Below are positions 24,317 to 32,276 of a stretch of 33,954 nt of DNA, one piece after another. The notes beneath the pieces are model-generated. The model was not told where the DNA came from. It did no database searches and saw nothing but the letters and a program-made list of their open reading frames with translations. Source of the stretch: Gordonia desulfuricans NBRC 100010 (lineage in GTDB: Bacteria; Actinomycetota; Actinomycetes; Mycobacteriales; Mycobacteriaceae); contig NZ_BCNF01000068.1 of assembly GCF_001485495.1 (NCBI RefSeq), positions 1-33,954 of the forward strand, given 5' to 3'. A program made the position numbers and the translations under genes. Numbering within the stretch: position 1 is the first letter of the stretch; each line of letters opens with the position of its first letter.

Positions 24317-24423
24317 CGGTGCGGTTCTGAACTTCGGGCGGAAGCGGAGACGGCCGACGCTGACCCAGATCACCATGTCATCGTGCGTTGCATCGTGGCG
24401 AGTTCAGTATCGAGGCGCTCGGT

Positions 24424-24558
24424 ATGCGGCAGTTCGTCTTTCGTGCACCGGATGGCACCGAGATGCCGGCGACACCGCCACCCACCGCGGCGGCGCCGGG
24501 ATGGAGGGCCGCAAGCCCTATCACCGCCACCCCAGGATCGCTTAGTCTCATCCGATGA
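24424..24558 (+). CDS. 44-aa peptide coupled to CHAT protease
   Basis: A 44-residue product, MRQFVFRAPDGTEMPATPP then a Pro/Ala-rich tail with PGWR, ending SLSLIR. GAGG lies 8 nt before its ATG, and its TGA overlaps the ATG of the CHAT gene (ATGA, 24555-24558). The CHAT gene has no Shine-Dalgarno of its own, so it is probably translated through this peptide. A paralogue is at 18265-18417. Role unknown; a substrate, regulator or inhibitor of the protease are the natural guesses. Confidence 0.65.
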   Translation: MRQFVFRAPDGTEMPATPPPTAAAPGWRAASPITATPGSLSLIR

Positions 24559-25790
24559 CCATCGACGAGTCGTACTCCGATCGTCGCCGGGTGCTCGCTC
24601 GGCAGTGGGATGAGCTGGTCGACGAGATCCGGTCGCTCGACGGCTTCGAGACGTTCTTCGAACCGCCTGATGTCGACGATCTGCTGACTGCGGGTGACAA
24701 CGGGCCGGTGATCGTCGTGAACGTGAGCCGGTGGCGATGTGACGCGTTGGTGGTCGCCGACGGCACCATCGACGTCGTACCACTTGCCGACATGACTCTC
24801 GAGGATGCGCAGCGGCGCACTGCCCGCCATTTCGAGAATCTTGTATGGCATACCACGACGCTGAATGGCATTGATTCTGCGCGAAGGGAATTCAACACAT
24901 CGCGCTCACCTGCTGCTGCGCGTGGTGTCCGCGACGCGACCGAGGCGCAGTACCAGGCTCGGATCAAGCTGAACGAGGACCTCGCGGCCACTCTCGCGTG
25001 GCTGTGGGACGTGCTCGTCGAGCCTCTGGGGAAGTACCTGGTGGACAGGACCTCGCGCGTGTGGTGGAGCCCCACGGGACCGCTCGCGGTGCTTCCGATC
25101 CACGCCGCCGGATCGCCGTCATCGGGATGGCTCGTCGACCGGGTCGCCTCGTCGTATGCACCGAGCCTTCGGTCACTGATCGCCGCACGTGGTGCACAGC
25201 CAACCGGCAACCCGACGCGATCGCGGTTCGGGATCATCTCGACTCTGGGGGATGCCGATCACCTCGTCGGTGTTGCCGGTCCCCTCCGTGAGCTCGTCGG
25301 CCCGGATCTGCTCGTATCGTCAGGGTCTGCCACCGTCGCCGAGGCGCATCGTGTGCTCGCCGAGTGCACCAGCGTCCACTTCGACTGCCATGCGATCCAG
25401 AATCTGTCCGCCCCTGGTGACGGTGGGTTCATCCTGAACGACGGCATGCTGCGGGTGTTCGAACTCGCACGGACGGTCGCAAGCCGCGAACTTGCCGGTC
25501 TGGCGGCCTGCGACACCGCAGCCGGTGGATCAGAACTCTTCAACGAGTCGATCACGCTGGCAACGGCGCTGCACTACAGCGGATTCCGACACGTGGTCGG
25601 TGCATTGTGGGAACTGCGCGACGACGTGGCCCGCACCGTCTTCGCGGATCTCTACCGAGATCTTGTCACCGCGGATGGGCTCGTCACCGCGCACACCGGA
25701 GCGGCAGTCAGCAGGATCGTCCGCGCCTTGCGATCTGCCAAACCCGACGACCCCTACACTTGGGCGTCGTTGATCCACCTCGGCCCGTAG
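24555..25790 (+). CDS. CHAT-domain caspase-like protease
   Basis: A 411-aa protein with a C-terminal CHAT domain, the caspase/separase-like Cys protease fold used in bacterial conflict and signalling systems. The catalytic pair is intact: His279 in VHFDCHA and Cys319 in LAACDTA, with the supporting core strands WWSPTGPLAVLPIHAAG and FGIISTLGDADHL and the C-terminal GFRHVVGALWEL. In most relatives a TPR array precedes the CHAT domain in the same chain. Here the N-terminal 160 residues are a different helical region, and TPR arrays are encoded separately by two convergent genes at 26766-30646. Translation is coupled to the upstream peptide by ATGA overlap, and the membrane-protein gene starts 11 bp downstream. 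A sensor-triggered proteolytic module is likely; the target is unknown. Confidence 0.88.
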   Translation: MTIDESYSDRRRVLARQWDELVDEIRSLDGFETFFEPPDVDDLLTAGDNGPVIVVNVSRWRCDALVVADGTIDVVPLADMTLEDAQRRTARHFENLVWHTTTLNGIDSARREFNTSRSPAAARGVRDATEAQYQARIKLNEDLAATLAWLWDVLVEPLGKYLVDRTSRVWWSPTGPLAVLPIHAAGSPSSGWLVDRVASSYAPSLRSLIAARGAQPTGNPTRSRFGIISTLGDADHLVGVAGPLRELVGPDLLVSSGSATVAEAHRVLAECTSVHFDCHAIQNLSAPGDGGFILNDGMLRVFELARTVASRELAGLAACDTAAGGSELFNESITLATALHYSGFRHVVGALWELRDDVARTVFADLYRDLVTADGLVTAHTGAAVSRIVRALRSAKPDDPYTWASLIHLGP

Positions 25791-25801
25791 GGGAGCAGAC
25801 G

Positions 25802-26764
25802 ATGACCGAACTCGAGTACATCCACACCGGCGGAGATCCTCGCGGATGGTCGGTGACCGCAGCCCGGAACTTCACGGGCATCGCGAATCCGAGCGCGGAC
25901 GGCGTCACCGCGACGGGCAGCTGCCCCCGCTGCGGCCATCCGATGCAGACATCTCTCACCGACACGGTCTACCGCAACGTGGCCCCCGGTGGTGGCACGG
26001 CAGACACAGGGGTCGCGATGGTCTGCGGCTGTAGGACCGACCATCCTGGACACCCAGAGGGAGAGTCCGGTTGTGGAGCATGGTGGTCACTGCGGTACGA
26101 GATCTCCGAGACCGGCGTTGCCTTCCACAGTGTCAGCATCGCTGAATTGGACGCCGACGCAGTACGTGCGGATGCGCACGCGTTGCGAAGCGCCGGCGAG
26201 GGTGAGCTCACCGCGGTGCGGTCGGCGGCGTCGTCGTGGTCCAAGGGCATCGGGGCGGCGGTCATCGCGCTACTCGGCTTCGGACTCGTCACCGGACCGT
26301 CGGACATCAGCGATCTGACATGCGCCGCCTCGATCGTGGTCGGGGTCCTCCTCGCAGCTGCTTTGGTGGCCGGGATGGTATCGGTCGGCCTTCTCTTCCG
26401 GTCCGCCTACGGTGCGCTCGAACCGGTAGCCACACCACAGGATTCGCCGCCCGGACAGAACGCCGTCGCACTCTCTGATCACACCGAGGCCGTGGCGCGC
26501 CTTCGGGGGCTGCGTTGGGGGTTGATCACCGCCGGTGTCGGTGTGACGATGCTGATCGCGGCGGTGGGTGTCACCTGGTACGGGCCCGCGCCGCAGGATC
26601 CGGTCCTGCGGATCGTGGATCGAACCGGTGTCGCGTGGTGCGGTGAGGTCCAGGCCACCGACGACGGAACGGTGGCCCTCGACGCCGGTGGCACCACGGT
26701 GACCGTGAATCTCGACGGCGCCAAACAGATCCAGGTCCTGGGCGTGTGCCCGGCAACCGGATAG
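25802..26764 (+). CDS. zinc-ribbon-like membrane protein in CHAT operon
   Basis: A 320-aa protein. The cytosolic N-terminus holds a cysteine cluster (Cys41 and Cys44 in SCPRCGHPM, Cys75, Cys77 and Cys91) that looks like a zinc ribbon. Three membrane helices follow (about 148-165, 174-199 and 239-260), then a C-terminal domain of about 60 residues with two Cys (WCGEV, VCPAT) probably outside the membrane. GGGAG at 25791-25795 precedes the start and the CHAT stop is 11 bp before it, so the two are one operon. It may anchor the system, or be its effector or substrate at the membrane. Its stop is 1 bp from that of the convergent TPR gene. Confidence 0.75.
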   Translation: MTELEYIHTGGDPRGWSVTAARNFTGIANPSADGVTATGSCPRCGHPMQTSLTDTVYRNVAPGGGTADTGVAMVCGCRTDHPGHPEGESGCGAWWSLRYEISETGVAFHSVSIAELDADAVRADAHALRSAGEGELTAVRSAASSWSKGIGAAVIALLGFGLVTGPSDISDLTCAASIVVGVLLAAALVAGMVSVGLLFRSAYGALEPVATPQDSPPGQNAVALSDHTEAVARLRGLRWGLITAGVGVTMLIAAVGVTWYGPAPQDPVLRIVDRTGVAWCGEVQATDDGTVALDAGGTTVTVNLDGAKQIQVLGVCPATG

Positions 26765-26765
26765 C

Positions 26766-28880
26766 TCACAGATCCCGGCGTGCGGCGGCCAGCGATACCA
26801 GCCGTCTCGCCATTCCCGGATGCGCCCGACGCAGCCGATGCACGTCGCCTCGTGTGTCGAGATCGGACCCGAGCACCAATGATCTGCCGCGCTCGAGCAT
26901 CACGAGCGCCGCCGGGGCGTCGTCGTGGTGGAGCGCCGCGGCCGCGCCGTCGGCGGCGGTGTCGGCGTGGTCAGTGAGTCGGAGGAGTCGACTCAGCGGA
27001 TCGATCCCGTGCCAGGCCAGCTCGGCAGTGTCAGCTATCGCTGCCGAGTATGCCGCTGTCGATGTGTTCCAGTCGCCGCGCTGTGCCGCGTGGGCAGCGA
27101 CCTGTAGTCGAGCCTCGGCGCGCAACGGAATGGGGGTCGACTCCGCATCCGCCACCGTCCGCCATCGGGTTTCGGCATCATCGCCTTCGCTGTCGGCGAT
27201 CCGGGCAAGGATGGCCACGAACGCCTGATACTCCGAACGGCCGGGATCGGTTACCGCCACCGCCTTCTCGGCGATGCTGCGGGCCCGCTCGCCGTGAGTG
27301 TCAGTCCACAGGCACTGGGCGAGGTTGGCGAGGAACGGTGCCTCGTCGATGTGCGATCTGTGGGCAGCCGCCAGCGCACGCTCGGCGTATCCGACGCTTG
27401 CCGACCGCCGCTCGGGATCGGAGGCTGTGTCTGCGAGCAGTCGCGACAGCAGCGCCACATTCGACAACACGTTGGGATCATCCGGGAGGTGCCGGCACGC
27501 GAGTTCGGCGTAGCGCAACGCTTCGGACAACTGCCCGGCATCGTCGGTGGCCTCGGCATAGGTGAGCAGGTGCATCGCGTGATTGGTCAGTGCCGACCCG
27601 TACCGATGGGGTGTGGAATCGTCGAGGGCGTCACATGCCCATCGCCCGAGCGTCACGCCGGTCGTCAGGGCGGGCAGGTCGCCCGACCAGTCGAACCAGG
27701 TCATGGCGCTGTTGGCGGCCTCGCTCAGCAAATCGGGACGGTCGAGATGATCGATCGGGACCGCTGTTGCAGCGCGCAGCGCGATCCGAAACGCCTCCTC
27801 GATCCGATCCTGGTCACCGCGCGCCACGCCATGCGCTCGCAGGATCGATGCCAGGTTGGCGAGTCGGGCCGGAGTGTCGTCGACTGCGTCGCGGGCGAAC
27901 TGTTCTGCTTCGGCAAGGAGCTCGACGGAGCCGACCGAGCCGAACCGTGTGGCCAGGGTGATCGCGAGGTTGGTTGCACGACCGGCGTAGTGCGGGCTGT
28001 CGGGGGCGGTGGCAACCACCGCACGTCGGCCAGCGGCCTCGGCTTCGGTGAGAAGCTCGGGGCGCGGCACGCGGCTGCGGAGATAGGCGGTGCACAGGAT
28101 GGCGCCGCGCAGCGACAACCAGCCGGCCTGTGCGTGAGCGGGTGGGGTGACGGCCTTGGCTGAATATTCCAGTGCTGCCTCAAGATCGGAGGGCTGCTCC
28201 TGGTTTTCGAATCGGGTGTACAGCGCCGAGGCGAGATTTCCATGATGATCTGCAGTGGGGGCGAGGTCGGCTGCCTCGCGCAAGAGCGTGACCGCACGGT
28301 CGAGATGATCGTCACTGCCGGTGTGCTCGGCGAGATGTAGGTGAGCGATGGCAAGATTGGCGGCTACCGGCGCAAGCACCCGGGCCGGCAGAGCTGGTGT
28401 GAGGTAGGCGGCGGTTCCGTGGTGGATCGCGAGGTGAAGATCGCGGACATCCTGTGACACCTCGAATCGGTCGTCGAGCATCCCGCACAGGGTGCTGGCC
28501 GCCGACGCGAACTCGACTCCCTCGGTGTTCTTGGTGCGGGCAGAAAACCGATCGATATCGGTATTCGGATCCACCTCCTCTGGTTGAAGGAACTGTGGGG
28601 GAACGAGTTCGGGATGGTCGGGCAGCACACTCTGGTACCACTCACTGCACGCAGTGAGGGCGGCTTCGTCTGGTCCTTCCGGGAGGCGCATGTACCGCAG
28701 GAGGTGGTAGCTACCCAATAACGCCCGCTCATGCGGTGTCAACGATGGTGTGTCCACATGTAATCGGGATGATCTGGCGAGAAGGTTGGGATCGAGGACG
28801 GCATCGTCGTGCTCATCGGCCGAGGCGCTCACCGCAGCCGCGATGTCGCGGAGAATCGGGTCATACCGGGACGCTGTCAT
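26766..28880 (-). CDS. TPR-repeat protein B
   Basis: A 704-aa soluble protein made mostly of tetratricopeptide-like helical repeats (for example ANLAIAHLHLAEHTGSDDHLDRAVTLLREAADL and ALTNHAMHLLTYAEATDDAGQLSEALRYAELA). The C-terminal segment GAAAALHHDDAPAALVMLERGRSLVL is the stretch that in one-chain TPR-CHAT proteins comes just before the protease domain; here the protein ends about 50 residues later without it. It probably senses or recruits something for the CHAT protease encoded on the opposite strand. ATG 28880 overlaps the stop of TPR protein A (ATGA), so the two are translationally coupled. The longer frame to 28988 was rejected for that reason. Confidence 0.85.
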   Translation of the reverse strand: MTASRYDPILRDIAAAVSASADEHDDAVLDPNLLARSSRLHVDTPSLTPHERALLGSYHLLRYMRLPEGPDEAALTACSEWYQSVLPDHPELVPPQFLQPEEVDPNTDIDRFSARTKNTEGVEFASAASTLCGMLDDRFEVSQDVRDLHLAIHHGTAAYLTPALPARVLAPVAANLAIAHLHLAEHTGSDDHLDRAVTLLREAADLAPTADHHGNLASALYTRFENQEQPSDLEAALEYSAKAVTPPAHAQAGWLSLRGAILCTAYLRSRVPRPELLTEAEAAGRRAVVATAPDSPHYAGRATNLAITLATRFGSVGSVELLAEAEQFARDAVDDTPARLANLASILRAHGVARGDQDRIEEAFRIALRAATAVPIDHLDRPDLLSEAANSAMTWFDWSGDLPALTTGVTLGRWACDALDDSTPHRYGSALTNHAMHLLTYAEATDDAGQLSEALRYAELACRHLPDDPNVLSNVALLSRLLADTASDPERRSASVGYAERALAAAHRSHIDEAPFLANLAQCLWTDTHGERARSIAEKAVAVTDPGRSEYQAFVAILARIADSEGDDAETRWRTVADAESTPIPLRAEARLQVAAHAAQRGDWNTSTAAYSAAIADTAELAWHGIDPLSRLLRLTDHADTAADGAAAALHHDDAPAALVMLERGRSLVLGSDLDTRGDVHRLRRAHPGMARRLVSLAAARRDL

Positions 28881-30646
28881 CGGCCGCCTCGCCGGTGGGT
28901 CCGCACCAGTCTGTGGAGAACAGCATCGTCGGTGGCGGTCCAATCGAGAGCCATGAGCATCTGGCGTAGTTGCTCGGCCCGGGCCCAATGGTCGGGTGCG
29001 GCATGGCGCAGAGCGTCTGTTCTTCCGAGCCCGGTTGCGTTGTCGAGCACGATGATTCGTGCGTGCTCGATTGCCGCGAGCGCGCCGCGAGGATCACCGG
29101 CGTTCAAGGCTGCCGCAGCGGCATCTTCCAAGAGCGTGTCGGCTTCCGAGATCGACGAGTGGTTGTCGCGAGGAGGACGCCAGGGACGTGTCGAAGCGAC
29201 GGTGAGCGTGAGTGCCTGTTGATAGTCGGCAGCAGCGGTGTTCCAGTCGCCGAGTGAGGCCGAGGCATGCGCGGCCATGGCTGCTGCATTGATACGCCAG
29301 AAGTCAGGACCGACACCCTCTTGCATCGCAGACTGAAAGGCCTTGCGTGCAAGTAGTCTCCGCGACGGGGGCGCATCGTCGTCAAACAGTCCACAGCCGA
29401 GCTCGTAGAACATACGGGCACGGTCGGGATGGTCGGTGCCGATCAAGGCTATCGCCGAACGGGTTCGGGCGGCTGCATCGTCGATGTCTGCCTCGGTGGT
29501 TGCGGTCTCGAACAGTGCGGTCGCAAGCGCTGCCACAGTGAAGGCGTGCGTGAGCGGATCATCTTCTCGTGCGCAGGTTTCGATCATCTCGTCGAGGATG
29601 GTCGCGGCCTGCGTGGCGTCGTCGGTCTCGAAACGATCGGCGCGTTCGATCAGTGCGTGGGCGAGGTTCACCGTGACGTGAGGGTCCGGATCGGGGATCT
29701 GTTCGAAGAGGTCCACGGCTCGGTCGAGGTCTGCTCGATGCCGGGTGCGTCGTGACAGGCGGACCAGGGCAATCGCGAACGCATTGCGGCGTCGGTTGAG
29801 TTCGTGACGGTCGAACGTGGGATCGGTGAACGATTTCTCATGGAGGTTAACGCTTTCCACGATGTCGTCCAGAGACTCTCCGGCGAGGTCGTAGCGCACC
29901 GCCAATCCCGACGCGAGTGCACTCTGTGCCTCGCCCACGCCCGTCCCAAGACGCTCGGCAATGCTTCGCGCAGTGCGGAACTCGGTGATGGCGTCATCCA
30001 CGTCCTGCGAATCGCCGGACAGACGGTGGAGTTGAAGGTAGGCCGAACCCAGGTTGGCGTGATGGCGGGAACTTACGATATCCCCGGACGAGCGATCTAC
30101 ACCGAGGGTAGTGCGGTAGTCGTGCACCAGAGATCGGAGTTCGGTGGGGTCCTGCCGGTGCCGCCGATGCAGGGCCAAGGACGTCAACGCCGCGAGCCCG
30201 GGGAGGTCACGCTCATCCTTGGTGCGTCCGTCCATCTCCGATTGGACCTCTTTGGCGACGATTGTTGCCTCGTGCAGAACCTGCGACGACCCGGTCGTTT
30301 CGTGCAGCCTGAGCAGCGCGGTGAGCAGATTGGACGCACACGTGGCCCGGTCTGCGCTGCCTTGCGAGGCGAGCGTCAGCGCCCTGGTATGCAGTCGAGT
30401 CGCTACCAGCAGGTGGGGTCGCGACGGCTCGAGCGGCGAGAGCTCCTCGAGCGCGCCGCCAAGATGGGACAGCACCGCGACCTTGTGCTTGTCTCGATCT
30501 TCGAGTAGCAAATTCGCGCCCGCGAGGATCCGGGCCGTATGGCGCAACCGTGCTGCATCGTCGGACGTCTCGATGGATGTGGGCCAATGGCGGCAAGCGG
30601 TCCAGACGAGCCATTCCACTCGCACTCGCTTGATCACGCCGCCCAC
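28877..30646 (-). CDS. TPR-repeat protein A
   Basis: A 589-aa soluble protein of tetratricopeptide-like repeats (RHHANLGSAYLQLHRLSGDSQDVDDAITEFRTARSIAERLG, VNLAHALIERADRFETDDATQAATILDEMIE). Near the C-terminus, AAAAALNAGDPRGALAAIEHARIIVL matches the pre-CHAT segment also seen in TPR protein B, and no CHAT domain follows. The two proteins are thus parallel, diverged versions of one architecture. GTG 30646 is the first start in the frame and has no good Shine-Dalgarno, so the real start may lie inside. It is 108 bp downstream of the mycolyltransferase gene on the same strand. Confidence 0.82.
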   Translation of the reverse strand: MGGVIKRVRVEWLVWTACRHWPTSIETSDDAARLRHTARILAGANLLLEDRDKHKVAVLSHLGGALEELSPLEPSRPHLLVATRLHTRALTLASQGSADRATCASNLLTALLRLHETTGSSQVLHEATIVAKEVQSEMDGRTKDERDLPGLAALTSLALHRRHRQDPTELRSLVHDYRTTLGVDRSSGDIVSSRHHANLGSAYLQLHRLSGDSQDVDDAITEFRTARSIAERLGTGVGEAQSALASGLAVRYDLAGESLDDIVESVNLHEKSFTDPTFDRHELNRRRNAFAIALVRLSRRTRHRADLDRAVDLFEQIPDPDPHVTVNLAHALIERADRFETDDATQAATILDEMIETCAREDDPLTHAFTVAALATALFETATTEADIDDAAARTRSAIALIGTDHPDRARMFYELGCGLFDDDAPPSRRLLARKAFQSAMQEGVGPDFWRINAAAMAAHASASLGDWNTAAADYQQALTLTVASTRPWRPPRDNHSSISEADTLLEDAAAAALNAGDPRGALAAIEHARIIVLDNATGLGRTDALRHAAPDHWARAEQLRQMLMALDWTATDDAVLHRLVRTHRRGGR

Positions 30647-30754
30647 GTGTTGACAGTAGTGGTTCTGGAAGCAGCCGGGTGACAGGAACTGGCGCGACGC
30701 CCGGGAAATGCATGAACCGATCGGATGGGTGTGTGTTCAGCGGAACGCTGTGGG

Positions 30755-32245
30755 CTACGGAGCGTCGCTGTCCGACGCAGCTTCATCCACGGGCTCGGGG
30801 GGAGCGGGGTTCGCGTCTGGGCCGACCACCGGGGCAAGCGATCCTGCATTGGGTTCTGGTGCATCCTGGGCAACCGGCACGTCTGGTGTGACAGGGCTAT
30901 CGGATGTGGCGGAGGCATCGACCTCGGATGTTTCACCAGCGGTATCTGACTCCGGTACCGCGTCCGGATCTGGAGCCAGTGCTTCGTCCGAAGTAGGTGA
31001 ATCGGCCGTGGTGGCCGCGATTGTGTCAGGCTCGTCCGGTGCCGTCGTATCGTCAGTTGTCGGAACCTCTGTGAGAGAGCTGAGAACAGTGGGGTCATTG
31101 GCGACGAGCGAAGCTGCAATGGCTGAGCCTGAATTCGTGGTGGTTGTCGGCACTTGGTACTTCTTGAGTGCATCCTGAACCTTCTTTGCTTCTTCTTCAT
31201 CGGTTCGTCCCCAACGTTGCCAGGTGTGCGCTCCGTTGGTGTAGATGAAGTCGATCGGCAGGCCGAGGATGGCGGCTTGAGCGTTCAAGATGACTGCGGA
31301 CACGAAGGACACGAACTCGAGGACGCTGCCCATCACCGCCTCGCCGATACCACCAAGGGCCATGAGTTCGTCCCACTCGGCCTGGGAGGCGATCAGCCCA
31401 TTGCCGGTAGAGACGATGATGGTCTGACCGTTCGGCTTGGTCTGCCAGATCCGGCCGAACACGTCGTTGGACGCCCAGGTGTTGCCGGCGCTGAACGGGT
31501 TGCCCCACATTCCGTCCAGACCGTTCGAAATGCCCTGACGTGACGACAAGATGAACGGGATGAGAATCCATCCGATCGGATTGTTTGTCTGGTAGTAGCC
31601 CGACGTCGACAATGCGACCTTGAACAGATCGGGGTACTTCAGGGCGAGGTTCACGGCCTGTCCGCCGGAGATGGACAGGCCGACGATCGCATTACCTGCC
31701 TGGTCGATCGCGAAGTTCTCGTTCAGGTAGTCGGGGAGTTCTTCGCCAATGAAGGTTTCCCACTGCGGATCGTAGGCTTCTCCGCTGGAGGTGGTGAGAG
31801 GGTTTCCGTCGGAGTCAAGTGGGGGTGACTGCCAATCTGAGGACCAGGTACTCGTCGACCCGTTGATCATCACCAGGTTGTATTGCGCGCTGTATAGCGA
31901 ACTTCCGGCACTGCCGCTGGGATCGTTGATCCCGCCGAGGAAGTAGACGGCTTGTTCTTGTTCGCCGGTGGGTTGATCGGATGGGCGGACCTTGACGGTC
32001 ACATAGCTCTGCATCGACTCGGACCAGACCTTGCATGTCTGCACGTTGTTGGTGTGATCGGACGTGGACGCGAACGAGCATCCGGCCGATGTTCGCGCGA
32101 CTGTTGGGTCGACCGCGAAAGCTGGGCTGATCCCGCCGGCCAGTCCGATAGCGGTTGTGATGCTCACGGTTGCGAGCAAGAGTCGATGGTGGCCGCCGTT
32201 GACTCGTAGGCGGGTGACTCGGCAAAGTCGCTTGATCATAGGCAT
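30755..32245 (-). CDS. antigen 85-type mycolyltransferase with acidic tail (paralogue)
   Basis: A 496-aa close paralogue of the product of 5466-6959, same family and layout: signal peptide (cut near AFA-VD), catalytic domain with Ser191 in GLSISGGQA, likely acid Glu310 (VLEFVSF) and His340 in GAHTW, then from about residue 365 an acidic, Pro/Thr/Asp-rich tail of some 130 residues. The catalytic domains align almost without gaps, while the tails have diverged. GAGG precedes ATG 32245; Met3 is a second choice. An IS1380-type element begins 31 bp upstream, so the native promoter has probably been displaced. Here no GH16 gene follows; the TPR genes do. Confidence 0.87.
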   Translation of the reverse strand: MPMIKRLCRVTRLRVNGGHHRLLLATVSITTAIGLAGGISPAFAVDPTVARTSAGCSFASTSDHTNNVQTCKVWSESMQSYVTVKVRPSDQPTGEQEQAVYFLGGINDPSGSAGSSLYSAQYNLVMINGSTSTWSSDWQSPPLDSDGNPLTTSSGEAYDPQWETFIGEELPDYLNENFAIDQAGNAIVGLSISGGQAVNLALKYPDLFKVALSTSGYYQTNNPIGWILIPFILSSRQGISNGLDGMWGNPFSAGNTWASNDVFGRIWQTKPNGQTIIVSTGNGLIASQAEWDELMALGGIGEAVMGSVLEFVSFVSAVILNAQAAILGLPIDFIYTNGAHTWQRWGRTDEEEAKKVQDALKKYQVPTTTTNSGSAIAASLVANDPTVLSSLTEVPTTDDTTAPDEPDTIAATTADSPTSDEALAPDPDAVPESDTAGETSEVDASATSDSPVTPDVPVAQDAPEPNAGSLAPVVGPDANPAPPEPVDEAASDSDAP

Positions 32246-32276
32246 ACAACCTCATCTAGGAGCGGACCCGAGCTAG

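Noticed and set aside
30660..30715. Possible terminator hairpin between mycolyltransferase and TPR gene
   Set aside because: Only 5-bp CCGGG/CCCGG arms with a loop over 20 nt; too weak to call.
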